DNA from: CAWVWF01 sp963933885
GTDB lineage: Bacteria; Bacteroidota; Bacteroidia; Flavobacteriales_C; GCA-002722245
DNA: 17,988 bases
Direction: 5' to 3'
Assembly (NCBI GenBank): GCA_963933885.1
Contig: CAWVWF010000052.1
Location: 1-17,988, forward strand
A program made the position numbers and the translations under genes. Position 1 is the stretch's first letter. Each line of letters opens with the position of its first letter. Below the pieces are notes generated by a model that worked only from the letters and a program-made list of their open reading frames with translations, did no database searches and was not told where the DNA came from. This document shows, one piece after another, positions 6,521-14,091 of this stretch.

Positions 6521-7807
6521 TTAATTTTTCATTTCATTTAATCGAAGTGTAACAGCGTTTTTATGCGCAAATAACTCTTCAGCTTCGGCCATGATTTCTA
6601 TAATAGGACCTAGGTTTCTTAAACCTTCTTTTGTTATTTTTTGATATGTAATTTTCTTAGTGAAAGAATCTAAAGAAACTCCACTGTAAGATTTAGCATA
6701 ACCGTTAGTTGGTAGTGTATGGTTTGTACCTGAAGCATAATCACCAGCACTTTCAGGTGTGTAATTCCCTAAGAATACAGATCCTGCGTTGGTAACCTCA
6801 TTAATGAATAAGTCTTCATTCTTAGCACCGATAATCAAGTGTTCTGGACCATATTCGTTAATTAACTCTAATGCTTCAGCTTCGTTATTCATTAAGATTA
6901 ACGTAGAGTTTTCAAGCGCTTGAGCTGCAATGTCTTTTCTTGGTAATTCATCCAATTGTTTTGCAACAGCTTTTTCTACATCACCAATTAAGCTTTCTAC
7001 ACAAGTAACAAATACAACTTGTGAATCTGCTCCGTGTTCAGCTTGTGATAATAAATCTGAAGCAATGAATTCTGCATTTCCAGTTTCATCTCCGTAAACT
7101 AGTACTTCACTTGGACCAGCTGGCATATCAATAGCAACTCCTTCCAGACTAGCTAATTGCTTTGCAGCAGTTACAAACTGATTTCCTGGACCGAATATTT
7201 TATAAACTGAAGGAACTGATTCAGTCCCAAAAGCCATAGCTCCGATTGCTTGAATTCCACCAAGTTTAAAAACTTTAGTACAACCAACAGAATCCGCAGC
7301 ATATAGAATAGCTGGATTTATGTTTCCTTCCTTATTTGGAGGTGTACATAAAACGATCTCTTTACATCCTGCGATGTTTGCAGGAATAGCCAACATTAAT
7401 ACAGTACTGAATAATGGAGCTGTTCCACCAGGGATATATAAACCAACCTTATCGATTGCTGTTGTTTTTCTCCAACATTCAACACCAGGCTGAGTTATTA
7501 CTCTTTCTTCTTTACTGATTTGCGTTTCGTGAAATGTTTTAATATTTCTAGCAGCATTGTCAATAGCATCCTTTAACTCAGTTGAGATTAAAGAACCTGC
7601 ATTTTTTAATTCTGATTCTGAAACAATCAATGAATCTAAAGTAGCTCCATCAAATTTTAGAGTGTAAGCTTTTAAGGCTTTATCACCATCAGCTTTTATA
7701 TCATTAAAAACAGAAGCAACAATTGATTCGAGATTCGCTTTTTCTTGCGTAGGTCGTTTCAGGATGTCCTCCCAGTCTTTCTTTTCAGGATATAAATATG
7801 TTTTCAT
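6521..7807 (-). CDS. hisD: Histidinol dehydrogenase
   Basis: A 428-residue zinc enzyme oxidising histidinol to histidine in two NAD-dependent steps, the end of the pathway. Family marks are VGLYIPGGTAPLFSTVLM, the substrate and zinc region SQAEHGADSQ, YGPEHL, the AGDYASGTNHTLPT motif and a C-terminal His in HKNAVTLRL. Length is normal. It lies 13 bases downstream of hisG and 17 bases upstream of hisC. Confidence 0.97.
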   Translation of the reverse strand: MKTYLYPEKKDWEDILKRPTQEKANLESIVASVFNDIKADGDKALKAYTLKFDGATLDSLIVSESELKNAGSLISTELKDAIDNAARNIKTFHETQISKEERVITQPGVECWRKTTAIDKVGLYIPGGTAPLFSTVLMLAIPANIAGCKEIVLCTPPNKEGNINPAILYAADSVGCTKVFKLGGIQAIGAMAFGTESVPSVYKIFGPGNQFVTAAKQLASLEGVAIDMPAGPSEVLVYGDETGNAEFIASDLLSQAEHGADSQVVFVTCVESLIGDVEKAVAKQLDELPRKDIAAQALENSTLILMNNEAEALELINEYGPEHLIIGAKNEDLFINEVTNAGSVFLGNYTPESAGDYASGTNHTLPTNGYAKSYSGVSLDSFTKKITYQKITKEGLRNLGPIIEIMAEAEELFAHKNAVTLRLNEMKN

Positions 7808-7820
7808 TGTAATTGCTTAG

Positions 7821-8681
7821 TTAAAGTACCATCTTTTCAATAGGAACAATTAAGATTCCTTCAGCACCATTTTCTTTTAAACTGTCAATCGAATTCCAGA
7901 AGTCACCTTCTTTGATTACCGAATGAACTGAACTCCAACCTTCTTTTGCTAATGGTAAAACAGTAGGGCTTTTCATTCCTGGTAAAGCTTTAATGATTGC
8001 ATCTAATTTATCGTTAGGTGCATTCAATAAAACATACTTGTTTTTCTTTGCAGTGTGAACAGCATTGATTCTAAACATTAACCTGTCTAAAATTGCTTTT
8101 TTCTCACCAGATAAACCTGGAGTAGCAACTAAACATGCTTCAGATTGAATGATTTCCTCACATTCTTTCAGTCCATTTTTAAATAATGTACTTCCAGAAG
8201 AAACTAAATCACAAATCCCATCAGCTAAACCAATGTTTGGAGCGATTTCAACTGAACCAGAAATTTCGTGGATTTCAGCATTAATATTATGCTTATCTAA
8301 ATATTGTTGTAAAGTAACAGGGTAAGAAGTCGCAATTTTTTTTCCTTCGAAAAATTGAACACCTGGGTATTCAGTCTCTTTTGGAACAGCTAAAGAAAGT
8401 TTACATTTAGAAAAACCTAAGCGCTCAACGATATCTAATTTCTGTCCTTTTTCGATAACTGTGTTTTCTCCAAGGATTGCAATATCAGCAACACCGTCCT
8501 TAACATAGTTAGGTATATCTGAATTTCTTAAAAATAATAACTCAGCAGGGAAGTTATGAGAAGCAACTTTTAGTTGGTCTTTTCCATTGTTAAACTTAAC
8601 ACCACATTTTTTTAAAAGTTCGATAGACTCATCGTTAAGTCTTCCTTTTTTCTGAACTGCAATTTTTAAAATTTCTCCCAT
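7821..8681 (-). CDS. hisG: ATP phosphoribosyltransferase, long form
   Basis: First gene of the unit; a 286-residue enzyme that joins ATP and PRPP to start histidine synthesis. It is the long form: catalytic lobes to about residue 210 with the PRPP-binding stretch GLADGICDLVSSGSTLFKNGL, then a C-terminal ACT-like regulatory domain (about 211-286, ending in EGILIVPIEKMVL) that in this family senses histidine. A long-form HisG needs no HisZ partner, and none is present. It is preceded by a leader peptide and attenuator (8702-8838), so it looks controlled both by transcription attenuation and by histidine feedback. Confidence 0.97.
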   Translation of the reverse strand: MGEILKIAVQKKGRLNDESIELLKKCGVKFNNGKDQLKVASHNFPAELLFLRNSDIPNYVKDGVADIAILGENTVIEKGQKLDIVERLGFSKCKLSLAVPKETEYPGVQFFEGKKIATSYPVTLQQYLDKHNINAEIHEISGSVEIAPNIGLADGICDLVSSGSTLFKNGLKECEEIIQSEACLVATPGLSGEKKAILDRLMFRINAVHTAKKNKYVLLNAPNDKLDAIIKALPGMKSPTVLPLAKEGWSSVHSVIKEGDFWNSIDSLKENGAEGILIVPIEKMVL

Positions 8682-8701
8682 TATATTATTTGTTATTAAA
8701 G

Positions 8702-8729
8702 TAAAAAAGCCACACTTTTCAGCGTGGCT
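8702..8729 (-). terminator. His attenuator terminator hairpin
   Basis: On the minus strand AGCCACGCT (8729-8721), a 4-nt loop and AGTGTGGCT (8716-8708) form a 9-bp stem with one G-U pair, followed by a run of T. It ends about 20 bases before the hisG ATG. Its left arm GCCACGC can instead pair with GCGGGC (8764-8759) right after the leader peptide stop, with one bulged A. That alternative pairing is the likely antiterminator. Confidence 0.9.
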
Positions 8730-8765
8730 CGTTTATATTTTATAAATACAACAACATCGCCCGCC

Positions 8766-8813
8766 TTATTGAAGGATAGTGTAATGATGATGTATATGAA
8801 TTTGTGTTTTCAT
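8766..8813 (-). CDS. hisL: His operon leader peptide MKTQIHIHHHYTILQ
   Basis: A 15-codon reading frame, MKTQIHIHHHYTILQ, with four histidine codons (residues 6, 8, 9, 10). It starts about 18 bases after a consensus -7 element and ends immediately before GCGGGC, the likely antiterminator strand. The His-codon segment (8794-8784) can pair with ATGTTGTTGTA (8757-8747) in 9 of 11 positions. This fits ribosome-mediated attenuation: when charged tRNA-His is scarce the ribosome stalls at the His codons, GCGGGC is free to pair with the terminator arm and transcription goes on. When histidine is plentiful the ribosome reaches the stop codon, covers GCGGGC, and the terminator forms. The arrangement is seen in the sequence; the mechanism is inferred from classic his leaders. 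Confidence 0.88.
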   Translation of the reverse strand: MKTQIHIHHHYTILQ

Positions 8814-8830
8814 TATTGTAAATCGTGGTG

Positions 8831-8838
8831 CAAATATA
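8831..8838 (-). promoter_or_regulatory. His operon promoter -7 element (TATATTTG)
   Basis: TATATTTG on the minus strand is an exact match to the Bacteroidota -7 consensus TAnnTTTG and lies 17 bases before the leader peptide ATG. No convincing -33 TTTG is seen at the usual distance. The upstream part of the promoter would overlap the last codons of the DUF4202 gene, which ends at 8860. Confidence 0.7.
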
Positions 8839-8859
8839 AGAATAAAAATGCAATTTGAA

Positions 8860-9444
8860 TTATTCAGTTAAAGCTTTATTTATAAGTTGAAAAATTTCAG
8901 GTGAAAATTTAATTTTCAAAGCAAATTCATGTGCTTTTGGAGTCATCTTTCCCCAAGTCATTCTTATTATTTTCAACCATTTTTCTTCAGAGTATTCTTT
9001 CTTGGAAGCTGCGAAAGGTTGCATGTAATGTTCAAGGAAAACCAAACAAGCAACATCCTCAATTAACTGCACTTGGTGGTTCTTTTTAACCTCCTTTTTA
9101 GCAACCATTTGTTTAACGGTTTCGATATCCTCGTTACTATAGCCCGCTTCAGATAAAACCTTAGCAGCTTCATTTGCTTGATAGTCATATAAGAAGATAC
9201 GCCATTGGTAATAACCTTTTTTTCCAGTAGGGTAGGAGCTTCTTGGGATTTCCCACCTTTTAAAATGCTGACACTTTGCTGCTAGTTCTTCCAATTCAGT
9301 TGCATCAGGCTTTAATTTAAAAAGCCATTCTGTACATTGGTTAGCGTAAAGTGATTCTGCAGGTATTTTACTTCCTTCGTAATCTGCTTGATTAGGATCA
9401 AGACTGTGAATTTTATTTATGGCACTAATTGCTGTTGCTTTCAT
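8860..9444 (-). CDS. DUF4202 family protein
   Basis: A 194-residue cytoplasmic protein matching the DUF4202 family in motif order: AINKIHSLDPNQ near the N-terminus, a middle block AAKCQHFKRWEIPRSSYPTG followed by YYQWR, a coiled helix region, then QLIEDVACLVFLEHYMQPF and a closing KIIRMTWGKMTPKAHEFAL. Conserved His, Glu and Asp residues in these blocks suggest a helical, possibly metal-binding HD-like protein, but no reaction is established that I know of. It lies on the same strand as the his unit. No terminator separates it from the his promoter, so read-through would meet the his attenuator. Confidence 0.85.
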   Translation of the reverse strand: MKATAISAINKIHSLDPNQADYEGSKIPAESLYANQCTEWLFKLKPDATELEELAAKCQHFKRWEIPRSSYPTGKKGYYQWRIFLYDYQANEAAKVLSEAGYSNEDIETVKQMVAKKEVKKNHQVQLIEDVACLVFLEHYMQPFAASKKEYSEEKWLKIIRMTWGKMTPKAHEFALKIKFSPEIFQLINKALTE

Positions 9445-9558
9445 TGTATAAAGTATAGATTGCTAAATTTAACAGATAATTTGATTCAATTATAATAGAC
9501 TTGAAGTTTTTATTAAAAATAAAATAGTAGTATCATTAAACTATCATTCACTTTTTTT

Positions 9559-9566
9559 TATCTTTG
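9559..9566 (+). promoter_or_regulatory. Promoter -7 element of pyrR-pyrB (TATCTTTG)
   Basis: Exact TAnnTTTG match whose last base is only 8 bases before the pyrR ATG at 9575. A start site about 5-7 bases downstream would give a leader of only a few bases, or a nearly leaderless message. No -33 element is clear. Confidence 0.65.
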
Positions 9567-9574
9567 TACTTCAA

Positions 9575-10120
9575 ATGCAACCAAGAGAGATTATAAATAC
9601 AACCGAGTTTAATCTTATAGTCAGAAGGCTTGCTTTCCAATTAATTGAGAATCATACTAATTTCGAAGAAACCGTTTTAATTGGTTTACAAACCAAAGGT
9701 GTTTTTCTAGCAGATCGTTTAAAGAAAGAATTAGAAGCTATTCAACCAGATTTAAATTTAAATGTTGGTTATTTAGATATTACTTTTTTCAGAGATGATT
9801 TTAGAAGAACTGATAAACCGCTTCTTGCCAACGAAACTAAGATTGATTTTATCATTGAAGGAAAGAAGGTTCTGTTAATAGACGACGTCCTGTTTACAGG
9901 TAGAACAATTCGTGCTGGTTTAGATGCAATGTTGGCTTACGGAAGACCTTCTTTAGTAGAACTTTTAGTTCTAGTTGATAGAAGGTATAAAAGGCATTTA
10001 CCAATTCAACCTACTTACGTTGGGAAAATTGTTGATTCAATTATATCTGAACAAGTTACAGTTGAATGGGAAGAGGTAGAAGGAGAGGATAAGGTTTTAA
10101 TGCATTCATCAGAAAAGTAA
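9575..10120 (+). CDS. pyrR: PyrR: uracil phosphoribosyltransferase / pyrimidine regulator family
   Basis: A 181-residue type I phosphoribosyltransferase. The PRPP loop VLLIDDVLFTGRTIRAG (residues 99-115) is typical, as are YLDITFFRDDF, LLVLVDR and LPIQPTYVGK. PyrR proteins bind pyr mRNA leaders to attenuate transcription and also make UMP from uracil. Here the -7 element sits 8 bases before the ATG, so there is no room for an upstream PyrR-binding leader and no anti-antiterminator structure is seen; RNA-based control at this locus is doubtful. It is followed by pyrB with 6 bases between stop and the preferred ATG. Confidence 0.93.
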   Translation: MQPREIINTTEFNLIVRRLAFQLIENHTNFEETVLIGLQTKGVFLADRLKKELEAIQPDLNLNVGYLDITFFRDDFRRTDKPLLANETKIDFIIEGKKVLLIDDVLFTGRTIRAGLDAMLAYGRPSLVELLVLVDRRYKRHLPIQPTYVGKIVDSIISEQVTVEWEEVEGEDKVLMHSSEK

Positions 10121-10126
10121 GTGAAA

Positions 10127-11056
10127 ATGGAGACTTTGAGCGTAGATCATTTATTAGGTATTAAAGATTTAACCAAAGAAGACATTAATTTAATTTTTTC
10201 TACTGCTGATAATTTTAAAGATGTAATTAATAGACCAATAAAGAAGGTTCCTTCTTTAAGAGATATCACGATAGCAAATTTATTTTTCGAAAATTCAACA
10301 AGAACCAAATTGTCTTTTGAATTGGCAGAAAAAAGATTATCAGCTGATGTGATCAACTTTTCAAGTGCATCTTCATCTGTAAAGAAAGGAGAAACTCTAG
10401 TTGATACTGTAAATAATATATTATCCATGAAGGTGGATATGGTTGTAATGCGTCATCCAAATCCTGGAGCGCATGCTTTCTTAAGTAGAAATATTGATGC
10501 TAAGATTATAAATGCTGGAGACGGAGCTCATGAGCATCCCACGCAAGCATTATTAGATACATATTCTATAAGAGAGAAGTTAGGAACAGTTGAAGGAAAA
10601 AAAGTTGTAATTGTTGGGGATGTTTTACACTCAAGAGTTGCACTTTCTAATATTTATGCACTTCAAAAATTAGGAGCAGAGGTGATGGTTTGTGGACCAG
10701 CTACTTTAATTCCGAAGTATCTTCATACACTTGGAGTAAAAGTAGAGCACAATCTTAAAAAAGCGCTTGAATGGTGTGATGTAGCAAATATGTTACGAAT
10801 TCAATTAGAGCGTCAAGATTCTAAATTTTTCCCTTCAATCAGGGAGTATACAATGCAATACGGGTTAACACTTGATCTATTAAACAGTCTCAATAAAGAA
10901 ATTGTTGTAATGCACCCTGGTCCAATCAATAGAGGAGTGGAGATTACTAGTGAAGTCGCTGATTCTAGCCAATCTATAATTCTTAATCAGGTTGAGAATG
11001 GAGTTGCAATTCGCATGGCAGTATTGTATCTTTTGGCGGGAAAAATAGGTCGATAA
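10127..11056 (+). CDS. pyrB: Aspartate carbamoyltransferase catalytic subunit
   Basis: A 309-residue enzyme that condenses carbamoyl phosphate and aspartate to carbamoyl aspartate, the first committed step of pyrimidine synthesis. Carbamoyl-phosphate binding STRT (57-60) and the loop SSSVKKGET (82-90), HPTQALLD (137-144) and HPGPINRGVEI (263-273) are all present. The ATG at 10127 is preferred; a GTG at 10121, directly after the pyrR stop, would add two residues. No pyrI regulatory subunit gene follows. Tight spacing with pyrR indicates a two-gene operon. No terminator was found before the next promoter at 11100. Confidence 0.96.
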   Translation: METLSVDHLLGIKDLTKEDINLIFSTADNFKDVINRPIKKVPSLRDITIANLFFENSTRTKLSFELAEKRLSADVINFSSASSSVKKGETLVDTVNNILSMKVDMVVMRHPNPGAHAFLSRNIDAKIINAGDGAHEHPTQALLDTYSIREKLGTVEGKKVVIVGDVLHSRVALSNIYALQKLGAEVMVCGPATLIPKYLHTLGVKVEHNLKKALEWCDVANMLRIQLERQDSKFFPSIREYTMQYGLTLDLLNSLNKEIVVMHPGPINRGVEITSEVADSSQSIILNQVENGVAIRMAVLYLLAGKIGR

Positions 11057-11099
11057 ACGAATTTTATTCAGTTAAGTTTCATCAATCTAATATTTCTGC

Positions 11100-11107
11100 T
11101 ATATTTG
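11100..11107 (+). promoter_or_regulatory. Promoter -7 element of the STAS gene (TATATTTG)
   Basis: Exact TAnnTTTG match, 24 bases before the ATG at 11132. A weak -33-like GTTTC at 11076-11080 lies about 19 bases upstream. It probably drives the STAS gene, the secreted protein and RNase Z, which follow with tiny gaps. Confidence 0.65.
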
Positions 11108-11131
11108 TGTAGAGGCTAAAAAAACTATTAT

Positions 11132-11500
11132 ATGAACTTTACTATTGACAAGCAAGAAAAGTATACTTCTATCAAGGTACATGTTGAAAAACTTGACACA
11201 ACAGTTGCTCCAGCATTAAAAAGCGAATTGGTTATGCTTAATGCGCATGGAACAAAAAATATAATTATTGATCTTGAAGAAACAAGATACTGTGATTCTT
11301 CTGGTTTATCTGCTATTTTAGTAGCTAACAGACTTTGTAAAAACGTAAATGGAACTTTCGTTTTAACATGTTTACAAGAATCAGTAAGTAAATTAGTTTC
11401 TATCTCTCAATTAGATACAATCCTAAACATTACTCCAACTTTAAACGAAGCTGTTGATTATGTTTTTATGGCAGAAGTTGAGAAGGATTTAGAAGAGTAA
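11132..11500 (+). CDS. STAS-domain protein (anti-sigma factor antagonist type)
   Basis: A 122-residue single STAS domain of SpoIIAA type. The central IIIDLEETRYCDSSGLSAIL contains the DSSGL motif (residues 55-59) whose serine is phosphorylated by partner kinases in the family, followed by the expected helix and a last helix LNEAVDYVF. A short acidic tail ends the protein. No anti-sigma factor or serine phosphatase gene is nearby, so the partner is unknown. It starts the three-gene run STAS, secreted protein, RNase Z. Confidence 0.9.
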   Translation: MNFTIDKQEKYTSIKVHVEKLDTTVAPALKSELVMLNAHGTKNIIIDLEETRYCDSSGLSAILVANRLCKNVNGTFVLTCLQESVSKLVSISQLDTILNITPTLNEAVDYVFMAEVEKDLEE

Positions 11501-11507
11501 AATTTCT

Positions 11508-12278
11508 ATGAAAAAAATATTATCATTATTAATTGGAACGGTTGCTTTGACAACCGTTTCTTTTGCGCAAAACTGTACGATTGATAACTCTATTACATCT
11601 ATAGGTGTTTATCCAACCGTAGCTCAAGGTTTTAATGATGGATTTGTGAATACTCCATACGAGCAGGTCGCTCAGATAAAAGTTATTTTAGATACAATTG
11701 TTGACTTTGCTGGTACACCAACTTCAGCTCGTGTTTTATATGCGGTGGTTGATTCTGTAAAAGGAATGCCTGATGGTTTTACTTATGCATGTAATCCATC
11801 CAACTGTGAAATCCCAGGAGGTGATATCGGTTGTACTGTTATGTCTGGAACACCTTCATTAGCCGATGTAAACAAAACGTTTGATCTAACGATTTATACT
11901 ACTTTATACGGTTTACCTATTGATTGGTTAGGAATGGGTATTGCCCCTTTACCTTTTCCAGTTGAATTCACAGATTATTCTGTTACAATTCAACCAGAGG
12001 CAAATAGTACATATGATGTAAATCCAGCGATTTCTTCAAATGTTTACCCTAATCCAGCTTCAGAAAATGTAACAGTTGAAATGAATGCAAACAGTTCTGA
12101 AGATGTTACTGTAAGTATAAATAACATATTAGGTGCTACTGTGAAAAGTAAAAATATTAAATTAAACTCTGGACTTAATACTTTAAGTTTTGCTACTTCA
12201 GATATGAATACCGGATTGTATTTAGTAAGCATTGAAGGTAGCTTTGGAAGAGTAATTCATAAATTGATGGTTAAGTAA
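11508..12278 (+). CDS. Secreted protein with type IX secretion sorting domain
   Basis: A 256-residue exported protein. The signal peptide MKKILSLLIGTVALTTVSFA is probably cleaved before QNC. The middle domain (about 22-165) carries GMPDGFTYACNPSNCEIPGGDIGCTVM with paired cysteines, a pattern I recognise from other Bacteroidota secreted proteins but for which I know no function. The last 80 residues are a type A sorting domain: SNVYPNPASENVTVEM, an ILGATV strand, NTGLYLVSI and a final HKLMVK, which directs export through the type IX system to the surface or medium. It starts 7 bases after the STAS gene and ends one base before RNase Z, so a secreted protein sits within a housekeeping operon. 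Confidence 0.88.
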   Translation: MKKILSLLIGTVALTTVSFAQNCTIDNSITSIGVYPTVAQGFNDGFVNTPYEQVAQIKVILDTIVDFAGTPTSARVLYAVVDSVKGMPDGFTYACNPSNCEIPGGDIGCTVMSGTPSLADVNKTFDLTIYTTLYGLPIDWLGMGIAPLPFPVEFTDYSVTIQPEANSTYDVNPAISSNVYPNPASENVTVEMNANSSEDVTVSINNILGATVKSKNIKLNSGLNTLSFATSDMNTGLYLVSIEGSFGRVIHKLMVK

Positions 12279-12279
12279 T

Positions 12280-13194
12280 TTGGAAAAATTAGTTATACTC
12301 GGATGTGGCGCTGCATTGCCTGCATCTAAAAGAAATCCTACCGCTCAGATACTTGAAAGTTCTGGGCGTTTTTTTTTGATAGATTGTGGTGAAGGAACTC
12401 AATCAAGATTAAGAGAGAATAAATTGTCTTTCGAAAAAATCACGGATGTATTTATTTCTCATATGCATGGTGATCACTTTCTTGGTTTACCTGGACTACT
12501 GTCTACAATGCAATTATTAGGAAGAAAGAAGAAATTAGACATCTATGGTCCGCCTGATCTTTGGGAAGTGTTGAGTCTTCAGTTTAGAGTGAGTAAAACA
12601 ACAATTAATTATGAATTGAATTTTCACCCTGTTGAAAGCGAAGCTATGCTTTTCGAGGATGATAAAATTACAATTTCGAGTATTAGATTAAACCATAGAA
12701 TTTCTTGCTTTGGATTTATCTTCAAGGAAAAACCAAAAGGAAGAAGGATTAATGGGCCTGTAGCAAAAGAAGTAGGCGTGCCACATTATAAAATGACTGG
12801 TCTGAGAGAGGGAGAGGATTACACAGATTCTAAAGGGGAGTTTTTCCCTAATGATTGTTTGACTTTCGCACCGAAAATATCTTTCTCTTATGCCTTTTGT
12901 AGTGATAATAGAATCAAGACAACCTTAGCTGAAAGGTTAAAAGGTATTACACATATATACCACGAAGCTACTTTTTTAGACAAAGAAAAATCCAGAGCGA
13001 AAAGTACCTATCATACAACAGTAAAAGAGGCTTGTGAGATGGCTCAGGAAGTAAAACCTCAGTTGTTGATTTTAGGGCATTTTAGTGCTCGTTACGAAGA
13101 TCTAATTGATTTGGAAGAAGAAGCTAACGCTAATTTTGAAAATGTGGTAATGGCTGAAGATGGTAAGGTGATTTTGTTTGAATCAAAGTCTTAA
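12280..13194 (+). CDS. rnz: Ribonuclease Z (TTG start)
   Basis: A 304-residue metallo-beta-lactamase-fold endonuclease that trims the 3' ends of tRNA precursors. The metal-binding HMHGDH (His61, His63, Asp65, His66), FLIDCGEGTQ, the exosite-side GLPGLLSTMQLLGR, IRLNHRISCFGF, the AFCSDNR aspartate and the C-terminal LGHFSARY histidine are all present. The start must be TTG at 12280: the frame closes with TGA at 12265-12267 and contains no ATG or GTG between, and the first residues MEKLVILGCGAALP are the expected N-terminus. The gene begins one base after the preceding stop, so translation is probably coupled. Its stop overlaps the stop of the opposite gene. Confidence 0.93.
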   Translation: MEKLVILGCGAALPASKRNPTAQILESSGRFFLIDCGEGTQSRLRENKLSFEKITDVFISHMHGDHFLGLPGLLSTMQLLGRKKKLDIYGPPDLWEVLSLQFRVSKTTINYELNFHPVESEAMLFEDDKITISSIRLNHRISCFGFIFKEKPKGRRINGPVAKEVGVPHYKMTGLREGEDYTDSKGEFFPNDCLTFAPKISFSYAFCSDNRIKTTLAERLKGITHIYHEATFLDKEKSRAKSTYHTTVKEACEMAQEVKPQLLILGHFSARYEDLIDLEEEANANFENVVMAEDGKVILFESKS

Positions 13195-14009
13195 AACAAA
13201 CCAGCTGTACTAGTTCCTTCTGACGTGGATGATTTAAACTCAATACGGATGGTGTCTGATAATTTAATTCCGAATAATTTACTCGCATTTCCTTTATTGA
13301 TCGCAATTTCTAAATGACCGGTATTACTGAAAAGTGCTGCTTTTTCTCCTTCAGGAACATCACTGTAGTTAAAGTCGATTTTAGAGATGTTGTAATCTGA
13401 TCGTCTGAATACAATTTTAAATTCCCTGTTTTTTCCTACTATTTGGAATAGTTGTTTTGTGATATTAGTCGTGATATTTCCATAAGAGTCAACATAAATT
13501 GCCATTCCTCTTATTGTATCTTCTTCAATTACTGGAGTGAAATTAGTTTTCTCAGTTAACTCTTCTAATCTAGTTCCGATAATTTCAAGTGTTCCTCCTC
13601 GTCCAATATGACAAGCTACTTTTACGAAAACATCTTTAGTAGGAAAGGTTCTTTTGTCTTCGTCTGGAATAATATTGATTTCAAACACTTCATCAATTTT
13701 TTCTTCGAATAACAAAGAGAAAATACCGTTATCTGCTCCAATAAAGTAATGTCCTTTATGTTTTATTACAACATGCTTAACAAATTCATTTGCTTCCGGA
13801 CTTACTCCTATAACATGAATACTCCCTTCAGGGAAGTCCTGATAACAACTTTTTAAACAAAAAGCAGCAACGCTGATATTGAAAGCTGGAATATCGTGTG
13901 TGATATCAATTATTAATGCTTCCGGAAGTTCGGAAAAGATAGATCCCTTTATGCTTGCAACATAAAAATCTTTTAAACCTAAATCGGTAGTTAATGTAAT
14001 AACAGACAT
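13191..14009 (-). CDS. SAM hydrolase / chlorinase-fluorinase family protein, catalytic residues altered
   Basis: A 272-residue member of the DUF62 family, which hydrolyses S-adenosylmethionine to adenosine and methionine. The fold is clear: ITLTTDLGLKDFYVASIKG, IIDITHDIP, YFIGADNGIFSLLF and VDSYGNITTNI, then a C-terminal beta domain. The motifs that carry the family's Asp-Arg-His triad are changed: VDPGVG is VSPEAN (69-74) and FHGRD is FPTKD (122-126). Either this is a Bacteroidota subgroup with another activity or the activity is lost. A TATCTTTG promoter lies 18 bases upstream. It runs tail to tail into RNase Z with a 4-base overlap. Confidence 0.85.
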   Translation of the reverse strand: MSVITLTTDLGLKDFYVASIKGSIFSELPEALIIDITHDIPAFNISVAAFCLKSCYQDFPEGSIHVIGVSPEANEFVKHVVIKHKGHYFIGADNGIFSLLFEEKIDEVFEINIIPDEDKRTFPTKDVFVKVACHIGRGGTLEIIGTRLEELTEKTNFTPVIEEDTIRGMAIYVDSYGNITTNITKQLFQIVGKNREFKIVFRRSDYNISKIDFNYSDVPEGEKAALFSNTGHLEIAINKGNASKLFGIKLSDTIRIEFKSSTSEGTSTAGLF

Positions 14010-14027
14010 TAAAGGGAATTTGATTTA

Positions 14028-14035
14028 CAAAGATA
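14028..14035 (-). promoter_or_regulatory. Promoter -7 element of the DUF62 gene (TATCTTTG)
   Basis: Exact TAnnTTTG match on the minus strand, 18 bases before the ATG at 14009, giving an expected leader of about 12 bases. No clear -33 element. Confidence 0.6.
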
Positions 14036-14091
14036 AATTGGAAGTTGACAGTTATACTTGTAAACTAAAATAGTTATTAAGGAATACTATG

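Noticed and set aside
10147..10428. Minus-strand frame of 93 codons inside pyrB
   Set aside because: Fully antisense to conserved pyrB motifs including STRT; no start context.
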